Assembly: GCA_001801995.1 (NCBI GenBank)
Contig: MGZB01000001.1
Location: 62,001 to 126,000, forward strand
Direction: 5' to 3'
Length of the DNA stretch: 64,000 bases
Source of the DNA: Gammaproteobacteria bacterium RIFOXYD12_FULL_61_37
GTDB lineage: Bacteria; Pseudomonadota; Gammaproteobacteria; Chromatiales; Chromatiaceae
Position numbers and translations under genes: made by a program
In this document: positions 27,278 through 35,532 of the stretch, piece after piece
Layout of the letters: each line of letters opens with the position of its first letter
How positions within the stretch are numbered: the first letter of the stretch is position 1
Notes under the pieces: generated by a model
What the model was told of the DNA's origin: nothing
The model's database searches: none
Seen by the model: the letters and a program-made list of their open reading frames with translations, nothing else

Positions 27278-28117
27278 TTAGCGATTGATGCCGCATTCCA
27301 GGAAACGGTGTTCCAGGACTGGAAAGGTGCGGCGGGTGGTCGCCAGGAAATCCAGATCGATCCCGGCGGTGATGACAGCGGCGCCGGTGGGGGCCTTCGC
27401 CAATACGGCACCCCAGGGGTCGATAATCATGCTGTGGCCGTAGGTCTCGCGTCCGCTGATATGGAAGCCGCCCTGCGCCGCAGCAACGACATAGGCGAGA
27501 TTCTCGATGGCGCGCGCCCTCAACAGAACCTCCCAGTGGGCCTTGCCCGTCAGGGCCGTAAAGGCGGCAGGCAGGCAGAAGATGTCGATTTTCTTGTCGA
27601 TCAGGTTACGAAAAAGCTCAGGAAAGCGGAGATCGTAGCAGATGGCGAGGCCAAGGCGGCCAAAGGGGGTATCGAGGCTGACAACTTGCCTGCCCGGCTC
27701 GATAGCGGATGACTCCTGGTATTTCTCATCGGTCTGTGGGAGGGAGACATCGAACAGGTGAATCTTGTCGTAGCGGGCAACCCGCTGCCCCTTATCGTCA
27801 TAGACCAGACAGGAGGCATTCACCTTCTCGGTTCTTTCCGATTTGATGGGGATGGCGCCTCCCACCAGCCAGAGCCCATAACGCTTGGCCATCTGACTGA
27901 GAAAACCCTGAAGAGGACCCTCCCCTTCCTGTTCGGCGATGGTCCAGAGTTCCTTGTCCGTCTTGCCCATGAAGGCGAAATTTTCCGGCAGCACTGCCAG
28001 GCGGGCGCCAGCTTCCGCAGCCTCCGCCAGCAGCTTTTGCGCCTCAAGCAGATTGGCGTCGACGTTAGGGCTGCTGGCCATCTGGATGGCCGCTACTCTG
28101 CTTTTCAAATGTTTCAT
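27278..28117 (-). CDS. Carbon-nitrogen hydrolase (nitrilase superfamily)
   Basis: A 279-residue cytosolic amidase-like enzyme with the complete Glu-Lys-Cys triad: E45 in LPENFAFMG, the lysine in YDKIHLFDV and the cysteine in LAICYDLRFPELFR. Close in type to the Nit/YbeM group that hydrolyses deaminated glutathione, suggested by its length and by KIHLFDVSLP; this specific substrate is inference. It lies between yhdP and tldD, a position it holds in many Gammaproteobacteria. Start ATG 28117 (MKHLKSRVAAIQMASSPN). Confidence 0.9.
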   Translation of the reverse strand: MKHLKSRVAAIQMASSPNVDANLLEAQKLLAEAAEAGARLAVLPENFAFMGKTDKELWTIAEQEGEGPLQGFLSQMAKRYGLWLVGGAIPIKSERTEKVNASCLVYDDKGQRVARYDKIHLFDVSLPQTDEKYQESSAIEPGRQVVSLDTPFGRLGLAICYDLRFPELFRNLIDKKIDIFCLPAAFTALTGKAHWEVLLRARAIENLAYVVAAAQGGFHISGRETYGHSMIIDPWGAVLAKAPTGAAVITAGIDLDFLATTRRTFPVLEHRFLECGINR

Positions 28118-28176
28118 GTGGTTAGCCTAATAGTAGTGCGGGCAGGTTATAACACTATTCAACAGGGGCTGTCCGC

Positions 28177-31100
28177 TTACTGGTTATGGATATTGAAGCC
28201 CTTCGGCTTGGTTGTCATGTCACCCGCCTCAACCTCGCCACCATTGCCGGCGCGGTTGGTTCTCCGCAGGGTCGATTCAATTTTGGGGTTGTCCCAGGGA
28301 CCCGAGACCTGGTACTGGGTGGTGCTTACCTTGTTGAGTTCCTTGCCGATGATTTTGTTGGTCACGAACAGCGCGGCGCCGATGACCGGTCCTCCGGCAA
28401 TGGCGCCGGCCGTGGCCAGGGTGCCGGTGAGGTCGGGCGTGACCGTGACTTGCTGGTCGAAATCCTTTGAGATCAGCCCCGTCTTGCCGGAAATATTGAT
28501 GACCCCGGTGGGGCCCTCGATCAGCAGATTGTGGGTATAGGCATCGCCGTTATCCAGACTGAACCGCCCTTCGATGCGGTCAAAGCTCAGCCCTTTCCCG
28601 AAAAAGTCGCTGAAATCCAGGGTCAGGCGCCGTTGCAGGGCGCCCAGGTTGAGCAGGCCGAATACGCGGCCGACGCCGGGTTCCATGTCGGCAAAGCTGC
28701 CTTTTCTCAACCGCAGATCCAATTCGCCGTCCAATTGCAGATTCTTTACATCCCTGGGGTCTCCGGGCCAAGTCAGCGAGCCTTCGATGCGACCAGGGGC
28801 CTTCCTTATGTTGGCGGTAAAGGCAAAGGCCTCCAGCAGCCTGCCGAGGTCCTGGGTTTCCATCAGGAACCGGGCGGAGGAACCGGGATACAGCTTTCCG
28901 TACAGCCAATTCCCCGTTGCGTTCAGGTTGAACCAGGCGGAGGCGACCTTGAGCTGGTCGAAGTAAAGACCATCCTCCCGTTTGTTGGCCCTGAACAGAA
29001 GGCTTCCCAGGTCCTGGCCATTGAAGATCAGGTGTTTGCTGTCCACATAAAAGGAAGGGAGACTGCGCGGATCGAACTTGTTGGGTTGATCCCCCCGATC
29101 CGGCTTACCTTTGTCGGAATTGAAAACAAGCTGATCCAGATCGAGGCGGATAACCCCGTTTTTCAAATCCGAGGGCAACTCGACCAGCCCCTTAAACAGG
29201 GGGCTTTCGACCACTCCCCGCCAGCCTTCCTCTGCGGGGCCTCCCTTGAGCCGAATCTGGTCAAAGGCCAGATCCTTATATTCGAAGCGGCCGAAGTTGA
29301 CATCCACCTCGCGCATCTTGAAGCCCGTCGCCCCCTGGGTTCCGTTCTTTTGCTGAGATGGCGGAAGCATTTCGATCCAAGGGTCGAGCTTGAAGTGGGA
29401 AAGCTGCCCACTGATGTAGAGGCCCTCTTGATCGGGCTGGCGTGCCGGTTCACCCCCGAAACTGATCCCGGCGCGATCTATCTCCCTTTTCCCCTGGCCT
29501 GATTTGGACATGATCAAAATAGCGTCCGCGACCCCTTCCAGCCGGATACCCACCGGCATGACCTTGTTGGGCGGGGCGGGAGTCAGGTTGATGCGCAGGG
29601 GTTGATGGCTATTGTCCCTCTTGCCGATTGGTGGCGGCAGGTCGATGGAAACGCCATCCAGATTGGTGGTCAGACTCAGTTCCGTCGAGGTATTGGGGCC
29701 GCGGCTGGAATGGGGAAGATCAACCGTCAAATGCCAATTGGTAATGCCTTTAATGTGAGGAAAAGAGAGGCCCACATAGCGGTCCAGCAAGGTCTTTACG
29801 TCAAACCGGCCACGGGCATGGATCAGGGTGCGCCTTGGGCCTTCCTTCGGCGACTCCACATCCACCCTCAGATCGGACCCGAGCCCCGTGGCCTTGATGC
29901 CATCCGCCCAGACTTTGGTTTCGTCGAAATGGAGTTCACCGCTGGCGCCGGCGAGATCGACCTCCCACTTAGGCATCTTGAACCGGTTGTCGAGAAATCG
30001 GAGCGCACCGACGATCTTGGGATCGCTGTTGTCCTCGACGGCCAGCGGCTGGACGAGATGGAGCGACAGGCGGGCGTCCCCCTCGACCGCCATCTCGGAG
30101 ACGATGGAACCGAACCGCGCGGACAGGGGGCTATCGGAGAGCACTCTCAGATCATCGGCCAGGGGACCTGAGACCACACCATCGAGCAGCAGCGGCGAGA
30201 CCGGCTCCAGGCTGTCGATCCTGACCTCGGCCTTTTCCACCTTGCTGGCGTAGATATCGGCGTCATAGATCTTGCCGTCGAAGCTGTTATTGAGGAAGTG
30301 GAGTTCCGCGTCCATCCCCTCCAATCGCGGCCAGCCATCCTGATAATCGAAGATGGCATCTTCGACGCCGACCAGGGCCTCGAAACGCCCGGTGGGATTC
30401 TTGTCGAAGGGAAAATCCTGGATCGGGCCGTGGAAAAGGATCGTGCCCGAGCGAAGATTGCCGGCTACCAGCCCGCGATCCAACCGTTTGACAAGATTGG
30501 GATTCATAACGCCGGCGGGCAGGTACTGATGGAGATAGGCTACATCTCCGTTGCTCAGCTCGGTTTGCAGATTGAGCTGGGGTGAACCTGTCTCTGGGGC
30601 ATACAAGGAAAATCGCGACCGGGTCATGAAATCCGGGGTGTTGATTTCAAGCGAATCGGATTGGATTCGAAGATCACGTCCCGTCCTGTTCCACTGGACG
30701 GACCCCTGCGCCCTCTTTAGCCGGAGAGGCTGACGAAAGAGTCCATCGGCAAAGTCGAGAAGGACATCGTTGCTATCGACGACCAGCTTGCCACTGGAGG
30801 GATTGGCTTGAAATCTGAGGGAAAGATTGCTGACCCCTGGGAATTCTTTCCCGGCCTTGACGCGCAGACGCTCGGTGCGGCCCGACAGCTCCCAGTGGGC
30901 AGGCTGCTTCGGCGCTTCCAGTGACACCTCCCCTTCCTTGCGCGGAGCGCCGCCCCCGTCGTTAAAGGTAAAACGGAGGTCATGCAGGTCTCCGGCGGGT
31001 TGCAATTGGCGCAAGGACTCCGCGATTCCCGGCTCACCATCCGCCCCTACAGGCGGGAAGAGCGTGGCGACCGAAAGGAAATCCTGCAAGCGCATGAAGC

Positions 31101-32211
31101 TGGCGCTGGTCTCCAGGCGGGTCAGGCGATTGGCGTCCTGCCAGACCTGAACGGTCATGGACGATTTGGGCCAGAGGGCGTCATTCCGCTTGAACTGCAC
31201 GTCAACCAGCTCCATGCGCCAGCCGCCGTTACCGAGGCGCCAGCGGAATTGACCCTGAAGCTGGTTGAGGGCGTAGGCGTTCTCGACTTCGCCCTGTTTC
31301 CGGGTGATGGTGACGCCTTGTAGCGAGATGTCGCCCTCCAATCGTTGCAGGCGGCCATGGGTGATATTGCCCCAGACCTGAAACGCGGCGAGCCCGGAAA
31401 CCTGTTTGAAATCCGGCGGGATGAAATGCTTCAGCAAGGCCTCCAGCGCCAGCGCCTCTCCGGCAAGATAGAAGTCGCTGTCCCAGTCACTCGTCTGGGT
31501 CGGATCGCCCCGGAGCCTTACCGCCGCCTTGACGTGATTGTTCGGCGCATCCCTGCGCCTCTCCCCTTCGGGGCTTGCGCGAAAATCTGCTCCAGGCAGA
31601 TTTTTCGCGGTATATCCATCGACTTGCAATCCTGCCTCAAGCTTGAAATACCCCCCCTCTTGCCGGAGGTTGAGATTGAGGTTGTACAGCCGGAGCGGTT
31701 CGCTCGAACGGGGCGTTTCTAGCGTGATTTCAGAACTGATCAAGCCCACGCCGAGGGGTAATTCCTTCAGATCAAGCCCGTCTCCCGTCTCTCCGCCAAA
31801 TTCCAGATCATTGATGCCCAGCAATCGAATACTGCCGTCTTCCTGGCGGCGCAGGCGCAAATGGGCATCAGCCAGGGAAAGCATGGCCGGGACCGGCCTT
31901 CCCTCGCGGAGGGAATCCCACAGGCTGAAATCAACGCGAATTTCGGACAGGCGCAAGGGCGTGGACTTACCCTGCTCCATGGAAAGCTCAACGTCCCGGA
32001 GAATCAATTGCGGGCCGAAACCGTACCAATGGCCCCTGATCGATCCCACGCCTACCTGACGGCCGATGGCCTGCTCCAGTGCGCTTTCAATCTCGGCGCG
32101 ATAGCCGGCTGCCAGGGGAAGTACCAGGCGAGCCAAACCAATCCCTATTCCCATCACGACAACGGTGATGACGACAACGCGGTTGGTGATGGAGGCCAGG
32201 GAGCGAAGCAT
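28177..32211 (-). CDS. yhdP: YhdP family AsmA-like envelope protein
   Basis: A 1344-residue AsmA-like protein that, in E. coli, bridges the periplasm and moves phospholipids to the outer membrane. An N-terminal membrane anchor (about residues 10-35) is followed by long beta-rich repeats predicted to form a hydrophobic groove, and a conserved C-terminal region (LGALQRRLTLDFSDFFGKGLSFDRIEGRFSLDNG, then DFDQQVTVTPDLTGTLATAGAIAGGP). It starts 5 bp after the rng stop. Near residues 200-223 the coding sequence holds a hairpin-rich segment (31541-31610) that looks like an in-frame insertion; the frame stays open through it. Confidence 0.94.
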   Translation of the reverse strand: MLRSLASITNRVVVITVVVMGIGIGLARLVLPLAAGYRAEIESALEQAIGRQVGVGSIRGHWYGFGPQLILRDVELSMEQGKSTPLRLSEIRVDFSLWDSLREGRPVPAMLSLADAHLRLRRQEDGSIRLLGINDLEFGGETGDGLDLKELPLGVGLISSEITLETPRSSEPLRLYNLNLNLRQEGGYFKLEAGLQVDGYTAKNLPGADFRASPEGERRRDAPNNHVKAAVRLRGDPTQTSDWDSDFYLAGEALALEALLKHFIPPDFKQVSGLAAFQVWGNITHGRLQRLEGDISLQGVTITRKQGEVENAYALNQLQGQFRWRLGNGGWRMELVDVQFKRNDALWPKSSMTVQVWQDANRLTRLETSASFMRLQDFLSVATLFPPVGADGEPGIAESLRQLQPAGDLHDLRFTFNDGGGAPRKEGEVSLEAPKQPAHWELSGRTERLRVKAGKEFPGVSNLSLRFQANPSSGKLVVDSNDVLLDFADGLFRQPLRLKRAQGSVQWNRTGRDLRIQSDSLEINTPDFMTRSRFSLYAPETGSPQLNLQTELSNGDVAYLHQYLPAGVMNPNLVKRLDRGLVAGNLRSGTILFHGPIQDFPFDKNPTGRFEALVGVEDAIFDYQDGWPRLEGMDAELHFLNNSFDGKIYDADIYASKVEKAEVRIDSLEPVSPLLLDGVVSGPLADDLRVLSDSPLSARFGSIVSEMAVEGDARLSLHLVQPLAVEDNSDPKIVGALRFLDNRFKMPKWEVDLAGASGELHFDETKVWADGIKATGLGSDLRVDVESPKEGPRRTLIHARGRFDVKTLLDRYVGLSFPHIKGITNWHLTVDLPHSSRGPNTSTELSLTTNLDGVSIDLPPPIGKRDNSHQPLRINLTPAPPNKVMPVGIRLEGVADAILIMSKSGQGKREIDRAGISFGGEPARQPDQEGLYISGQLSHFKLDPWIEMLPPSQQKNGTQGATGFKMREVDVNFGRFEYKDLAFDQIRLKGGPAEEGWRGVVESPLFKGLVELPSDLKNGVIRLDLDQLVFNSDKGKPDRGDQPNKFDPRSLPSFYVDSKHLIFNGQDLGSLLFRANKREDGLYFDQLKVASAWFNLNATGNWLYGKLYPGSSARFLMETQDLGRLLEAFAFTANIRKAPGRIEGSLTWPGDPRDVKNLQLDGELDLRLRKGSFADMEPGVGRVFGLLNLGALQRRLTLDFSDFFGKGLSFDRIEGRFSLDNGDAYTHNLLIEGPTGVINISGKTGLISKDFDQQVTVTPDLTGTLATAGAIAGGPVIGAALFVTNKIIGKELNKVSTTQYQVSGPWDNPKIESTLRRTNRAGNGGEVEAGDMTTKPKGFNIHNQ
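31541..31610 (-). repeat. Hairpin-rich segment in frame inside yhdP
   Basis: Three palindromes lie side by side within 70 bp of coding sequence. GGCGCA/TGCGCC (31544-31559) has a 4-nt spacer; CCCC/GGGG (31563-31573) has a 3-nt spacer; a 13-bp inverted repeat with one bulged base has arms CGCGAAAATCTGC (31578-31590) and 31596-31609. It encodes about 23 residues including NLPGADFRASPEGERRRDAPN, which is polar and unlike the flanking beta-rich repeats. The pattern is that of a small palindromic mobile element tolerated in frame; that origin is inference. Confidence 0.5.
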
Positions 32212-32216
32212 GGTGT

Positions 32217-33665
32217 TCAGACCAGAACGATGTCGAATTGTTCTTGGGTGTAGAGCGGCTCCGCCTGGAGTTTGATGGGTTTGCCGATGAACTCTTCCAG
32301 CTCAGCCAGGTGCTCGGACTCTTCGTCCAGCAGGCGATCCACAACCTCTTGGGAGGCGAGGACTAGGAGTTGTTCGATGTCGAATTGACGCGACTCGCGC
32401 AGCAACTCCCGGAAGATTTCGTAACAGGTGGTCTGCGGAGACTTCACCGAACCCCGTCCGCCACAACAGGCACAAGGAACGCAGAGGATATGTTCCAGCG
32501 ACTCGCGCGTCCGCTTGCGCGTCATCTGAACCAGCCCGAGGGAAGAGACTTCCGAGACGTGGGTCTTGGCATGGTCCTCGGCGAGGCACTTCTCCATGGC
32601 CCTCAGCACTTGGCGCTTGTGGTCCTCGTCGGTCATGTCGATGAAATCGATGATGATGATCCCGCCCAGATTGCGCAGGCGGAGTTGGCGGCAAATGGTC
32701 TGGGCCGCCTCCAGATTGGTTTTGAAGATGGTCTCTTCCAAATTGCGATGGCCGACAAAGGCGCCGGTGTTGACATCTATGGTGGTCACGGCCTCGGTCT
32801 GATCAATCACCAAGTGGCCCCCGGACTTAAGCTCCACCTTGCGCTCCAGGGCTTTTTGAATCTCATCCTCGACCGCGTAGAGGTCAAAGATCGGCCGCTC
32901 GCCCGGATAATATTCAATCTTCGCCGTCATCTCGGGGATGAAGCGCTGGGAAAAATCGACCGCTTTCTGCCAGGTAGCGCGAGAATCGATGCGTATCTTT
33001 TCGACGTCGGGACCAACCAAGTCCCGCATGGCCCGAATCGCCAGGGGGAGATCCGCGTGGATCAGGGAACGGGGCCGGGCCTCGCCCATCCGCTCCCTGA
33101 TCGATTGCCAGAGCCGCAAAAGAAACTTGATGTCGGCCTTCAGCGAATCCTCGCCGGCACCCTCGGCAGCGGTGCGGGCGATAAATCCCCCGCCGCCTTC
33201 CGGGGCACTGAGGTTCAATAGGTCGCGCAGGCGTTGGCGCTCATGGTCATCCTCGATCTTTTGCGAGACCCCCGCCCCCTTCAGAAAGGGCATGAAGACC
33301 AGGAAGCGCGAGGGAATGGAAAGATTGGTGGTCAGGCGTGCGCCCTTGGTGCCCAGGGGGTCCTTGACCACTTGGACGATCAGGCTGTCGCCATCGCTGA
33401 TCAGCTCCTGGATGTTCTCCGAGCGGTTCTCTCCCGACTCTGCAATGATGTCGGAGGCATGGAGGAATGCCGCCTTGTCCAGCCCAATATCGATGAAAGC
33501 GGCCTGCATGCCGGGAAGGACGCGAGAGACCACGCCTTTGTAGATATTGCCCACCAGACCGCAGCGCCGGTTGCGCTCCACCAGAATTTCCTGCACGGAG
33601 CCGTTCTCAATCAGCGCGACGCGCGTCTCGGGCGGGGTGACATTGACCAGGATCTCTTCGCTCAT
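32217..33665 (-). CDS. rng: Ribonuclease G
   Basis: Endoribonuclease related to the catalytic half of RNase E, which processes the 16S rRNA 5' end and decays some mRNAs. The N-terminal S1 domain (about 35-130: NIYKGVVSRVLPGMQAAFIDIGLDKAAFLHASDI), the catalytic DNase I-like part with VDVNTG (TTIDVNTGAFVG) and IIIIDFIDM, and the zinc-link CVPCACCGGRG are present. It lacks the long RNase E scaffold region. The start at 33665 gives MSEEILVNVTPPETRVALIENG, the family start. 79 bp after maf and 5 bp before yhdP: the maf-rng-yhdP order is typical. Confidence 0.96.
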   Translation of the reverse strand: MSEEILVNVTPPETRVALIENGSVQEILVERNRRCGLVGNIYKGVVSRVLPGMQAAFIDIGLDKAAFLHASDIIAESGENRSENIQELISDGDSLIVQVVKDPLGTKGARLTTNLSIPSRFLVFMPFLKGAGVSQKIEDDHERQRLRDLLNLSAPEGGGGFIARTAAEGAGEDSLKADIKFLLRLWQSIRERMGEARPRSLIHADLPLAIRAMRDLVGPDVEKIRIDSRATWQKAVDFSQRFIPEMTAKIEYYPGERPIFDLYAVEDEIQKALERKVELKSGGHLVIDQTEAVTTIDVNTGAFVGHRNLEETIFKTNLEAAQTICRQLRLRNLGGIIIIDFIDMTDEDHKRQVLRAMEKCLAEDHAKTHVSEVSSLGLVQMTRKRTRESLEHILCVPCACCGGRGSVKSPQTTCYEIFRELLRESRQFDIEQLLVLASQEVVDRLLDEESEHLAELEEFIGKPIKLQAEPLYTQEQFDIVLV

Positions 33666-33744
33666 TGGCTTCCAGTAATCATCCACAGACAAATAAGTGA
33701 ATACTAACTTAGACCTACCCCATCCCAGGGATATTTTTCCCGCG

Positions 33745-34323
33745 CTAAAGCACCGGCAGGCCTGCCTCCCGCAGTAATTCAGCGGTTTCGAACAAGGGAA
33801 GTCCCATCACACCGGAATAGCTGCCCTCAAGGCGCTCGACAAAGGTGGCGGCCAGCCCCTGAATACCATACCCGCCCGCCTTGCCGGCAGGCTCGCCCGT
33901 GCGCCAGTATGCGCGAATCTCCGCCTCATCCAAGGGACGGAAGCAAACCAAGCTCTCGCTCATCCGCGCCCGCTCTCCTCTCCAGATCAGCGCCACGGCG
34001 CTCAAAACCTGATGACTGCGTCCCGAAAGGCAGCCCAGCATCCTCACCGCATCTTCTTCGTCGAGTGGCTTGCCCAGGATACGGCCATACACCACTACGT
34101 CGGTATCGGCCGCCAGCACCGGCAGATCGGCGCGAGACAGGCCCCGCATGGCCGCCCTGACCTTCTCCAACGCCATGCGCATCACGAACGCCTCGGCCGG
34201 CTCGCCCACCAAGGGGGTCTCGTCGATTTCGACATCGACTAGGGCGTGAGGAACTCGAATCTGGTTGAGAAGCTCGCGCCGCCGGGGAGAGCGTGAGGCA
34301 AGATAAATAAGGGGCGCAGTCAC
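33745..34323 (-). CDS. maf: Maf/YhdE family nucleotide pyrophosphatase
   Basis: House-cleaning nucleoside triphosphate pyrophosphatase of 192 residues. The N-terminus TAPLIYLASRSPRRRELLNQI holds the SxSPRR substrate motif, followed by VLAADTDVVV and GKPLDEEDAVRMLGCLSGRSHQVLSAVAL, and the C-terminal EGSYSGVMGLPLFET. The YhdE-type (dTTP/UTP) subfamily is likely. The start is taken as GTG at 34323, which sits directly before the conserved strand; the open frame continues upstream to 34794 but that part has no family similarity and overlaps rlmH. Confidence 0.93.
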   Translation of the reverse strand: MTAPLIYLASRSPRRRELLNQIRVPHALVDVEIDETPLVGEPAEAFVMRMALEKVRAAMRGLSRADLPVLAADTDVVVYGRILGKPLDEEDAVRMLGCLSGRSHQVLSAVALIWRGERARMSESLVCFRPLDEAEIRAYWRTGEPAGKAGGYGIQGLAATFVERLEGSYSGVMGLPLFETAELLREAGLPVL

Positions 34324-34412
34324 GATAGGGAAGGATTCGATGGATGGCCCCGAACTATACCAGCAGGCCCCGTTCGGAGGCAGTCCGCAGCAAAAAAAGC
34401 AACTCTGCGAGA

Positions 34413-34883
34413 TCAGGCACGGTGATAGGGATGGTTCCGCAACAGGCTCCAGGCGCGGTAAATCTGCTCGGCCAGAATCACCCGCACCAGGGGATGAGGG
34501 AAGGTCATGGCCGACAGTGACCAGCGCAGATCCGCCACGGCAAGACAGCGATCGCAAAGGCCCTCCGGACCGCCCACCAGCAGAGCCACGTCCCGGCCCG
34601 AGCGCATCCAATCGCCCAGATGCGCGGATAGCTGCCCCGTGCTCCAAGGCTTGCCGATGACATCCAGAACCACCACCAGCGCGCCCTTGGGGATGGCGGC
34701 CAGCATCCGGCCCCCCTCCTCCCTGACGGCCCGGTGGATATCGGCACTTTTCCCGCGATGGCCGGGGGCGATCTCCACCAGGTTCAAGGCACACTCATTT
34801 GGAAGACGCTTGGCGTATTCCAAATAACCCTCGCCCACCCAGTGGGGCATCTTGTTGCCGATGGAGATTAAATGGAGCCTCAT
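34413..34883 (-). CDS. rlmH: 23S rRNA pseudouridine-1915 N3-methyltransferase RlmH
   Basis: SPOUT-class methyltransferase that modifies the 23S rRNA helix 69 pseudouridine. The 156-residue product starts MRLHLISIGNKMPHWVGEGYLEYAKRLP. The SAM-binding knot is in VALLVGGPEGLCDR, and the C-terminal LSAMTFPHPLVRVILAEQIYRAWSLLRNHPYHRA is the family end. The usual partner rsfS is not upstream; an HPP-family gene is 42 bp upstream instead. Confidence 0.97.
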   Translation of the reverse strand: MRLHLISIGNKMPHWVGEGYLEYAKRLPNECALNLVEIAPGHRGKSADIHRAVREEGGRMLAAIPKGALVVVLDVIGKPWSTGQLSAHLGDWMRSGRDVALLVGGPEGLCDRCLAVADLRWSLSAMTFPHPLVRVILAEQIYRAWSLLRNHPYHRA

Positions 34884-34925
34884 GGGGGGCCATTTTATGT
34901 CAAAGCCGCTCCTCAGCGTGACAAG

Positions 34926-35456
34926 TCACCACCAGAATTCGGGATAGCGCCGGACCTTAGAAAAGAGGTTTTGAGTCAGGAAGGCGCTGATGAAGAGCAC
35001 ACCGGCGCCTATCAGAATGGACGCCACGTAGGCGAATCCAAGCTGATGCACGGGGCCTTCGCCAATGACGGCGATCAGCGCCGTGGCCCCGCCGGGCGGG
35101 TGCAGTGTGCGGGAAAGCTGCATGGCGGCGATGGCGCTCGCGACAGCCATGGCGGGGGCTAAGATCGAGTATTCGTGCAATAGCAGATAACAGGAGACAC
35201 CGATCAAGGCCGAGAGGGCATGACCGCCGAAAAGGTTGCGTGGTTGAGCAAAGGGGCTACCCGGCGCGGCGAACAGTAATACCGACGAAGCGCCGAAAGA
35301 ACCGACGATGAGTAAGTAATCATTGCCGTTGAAATTCAGCGATGCCAGCCAGGCGATAAAACCCATACCCAGCAGGGAACCCAGCCAGGCACGGATGATG
35401 GCTTCGGCTGACGAGGCCTTGCTGGGGGAATGGTGTTTTTCGGGGGCGGCAAGCAT
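34926..35456 (-). CDS. HPP family integral membrane protein
   Basis: A 176-residue inner-membrane protein with four predicted helices. The HPP motif that names the family is in SRTLHPPGGATALIAVIGEG, and APGSPFAQPRNLFGGHALSALIGV is a second conserved block. Plant and cyanobacterial members transport nitrite, but the function of bacterial members is not established generally. No nitrite or nitrate gene is near. A short hydrophilic N-terminus with no regulatory CBS domain is seen. It may be cotranscribed with rlmH. Confidence 0.85.
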   Translation of the reverse strand: MLAAPEKHHSPSKASSAEAIIRAWLGSLLGMGFIAWLASLNFNGNDYLLIVGSFGASSVLLFAAPGSPFAQPRNLFGGHALSALIGVSCYLLLHEYSILAPAMAVASAIAAMQLSRTLHPPGGATALIAVIGEGPVHQLGFAYVASILIGAGVLFISAFLTQNLFSKVRRYPEFWW

Positions 35457-35532
35457 CCGCGCATATTAGCGGACCGGGAAGGCGGGTGATTGACATTGCA
35501 CAAGTCATTTCACGCGCTCTTTATGGGGATGC

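Noticed and set aside
34324-34794. N-terminal extension of about 157 residues on Maf
   Set aside because: It overlaps rlmH in another frame, has low-complexity sequence and no family similarity; Maf proteins start just before the SxSPRR motif.
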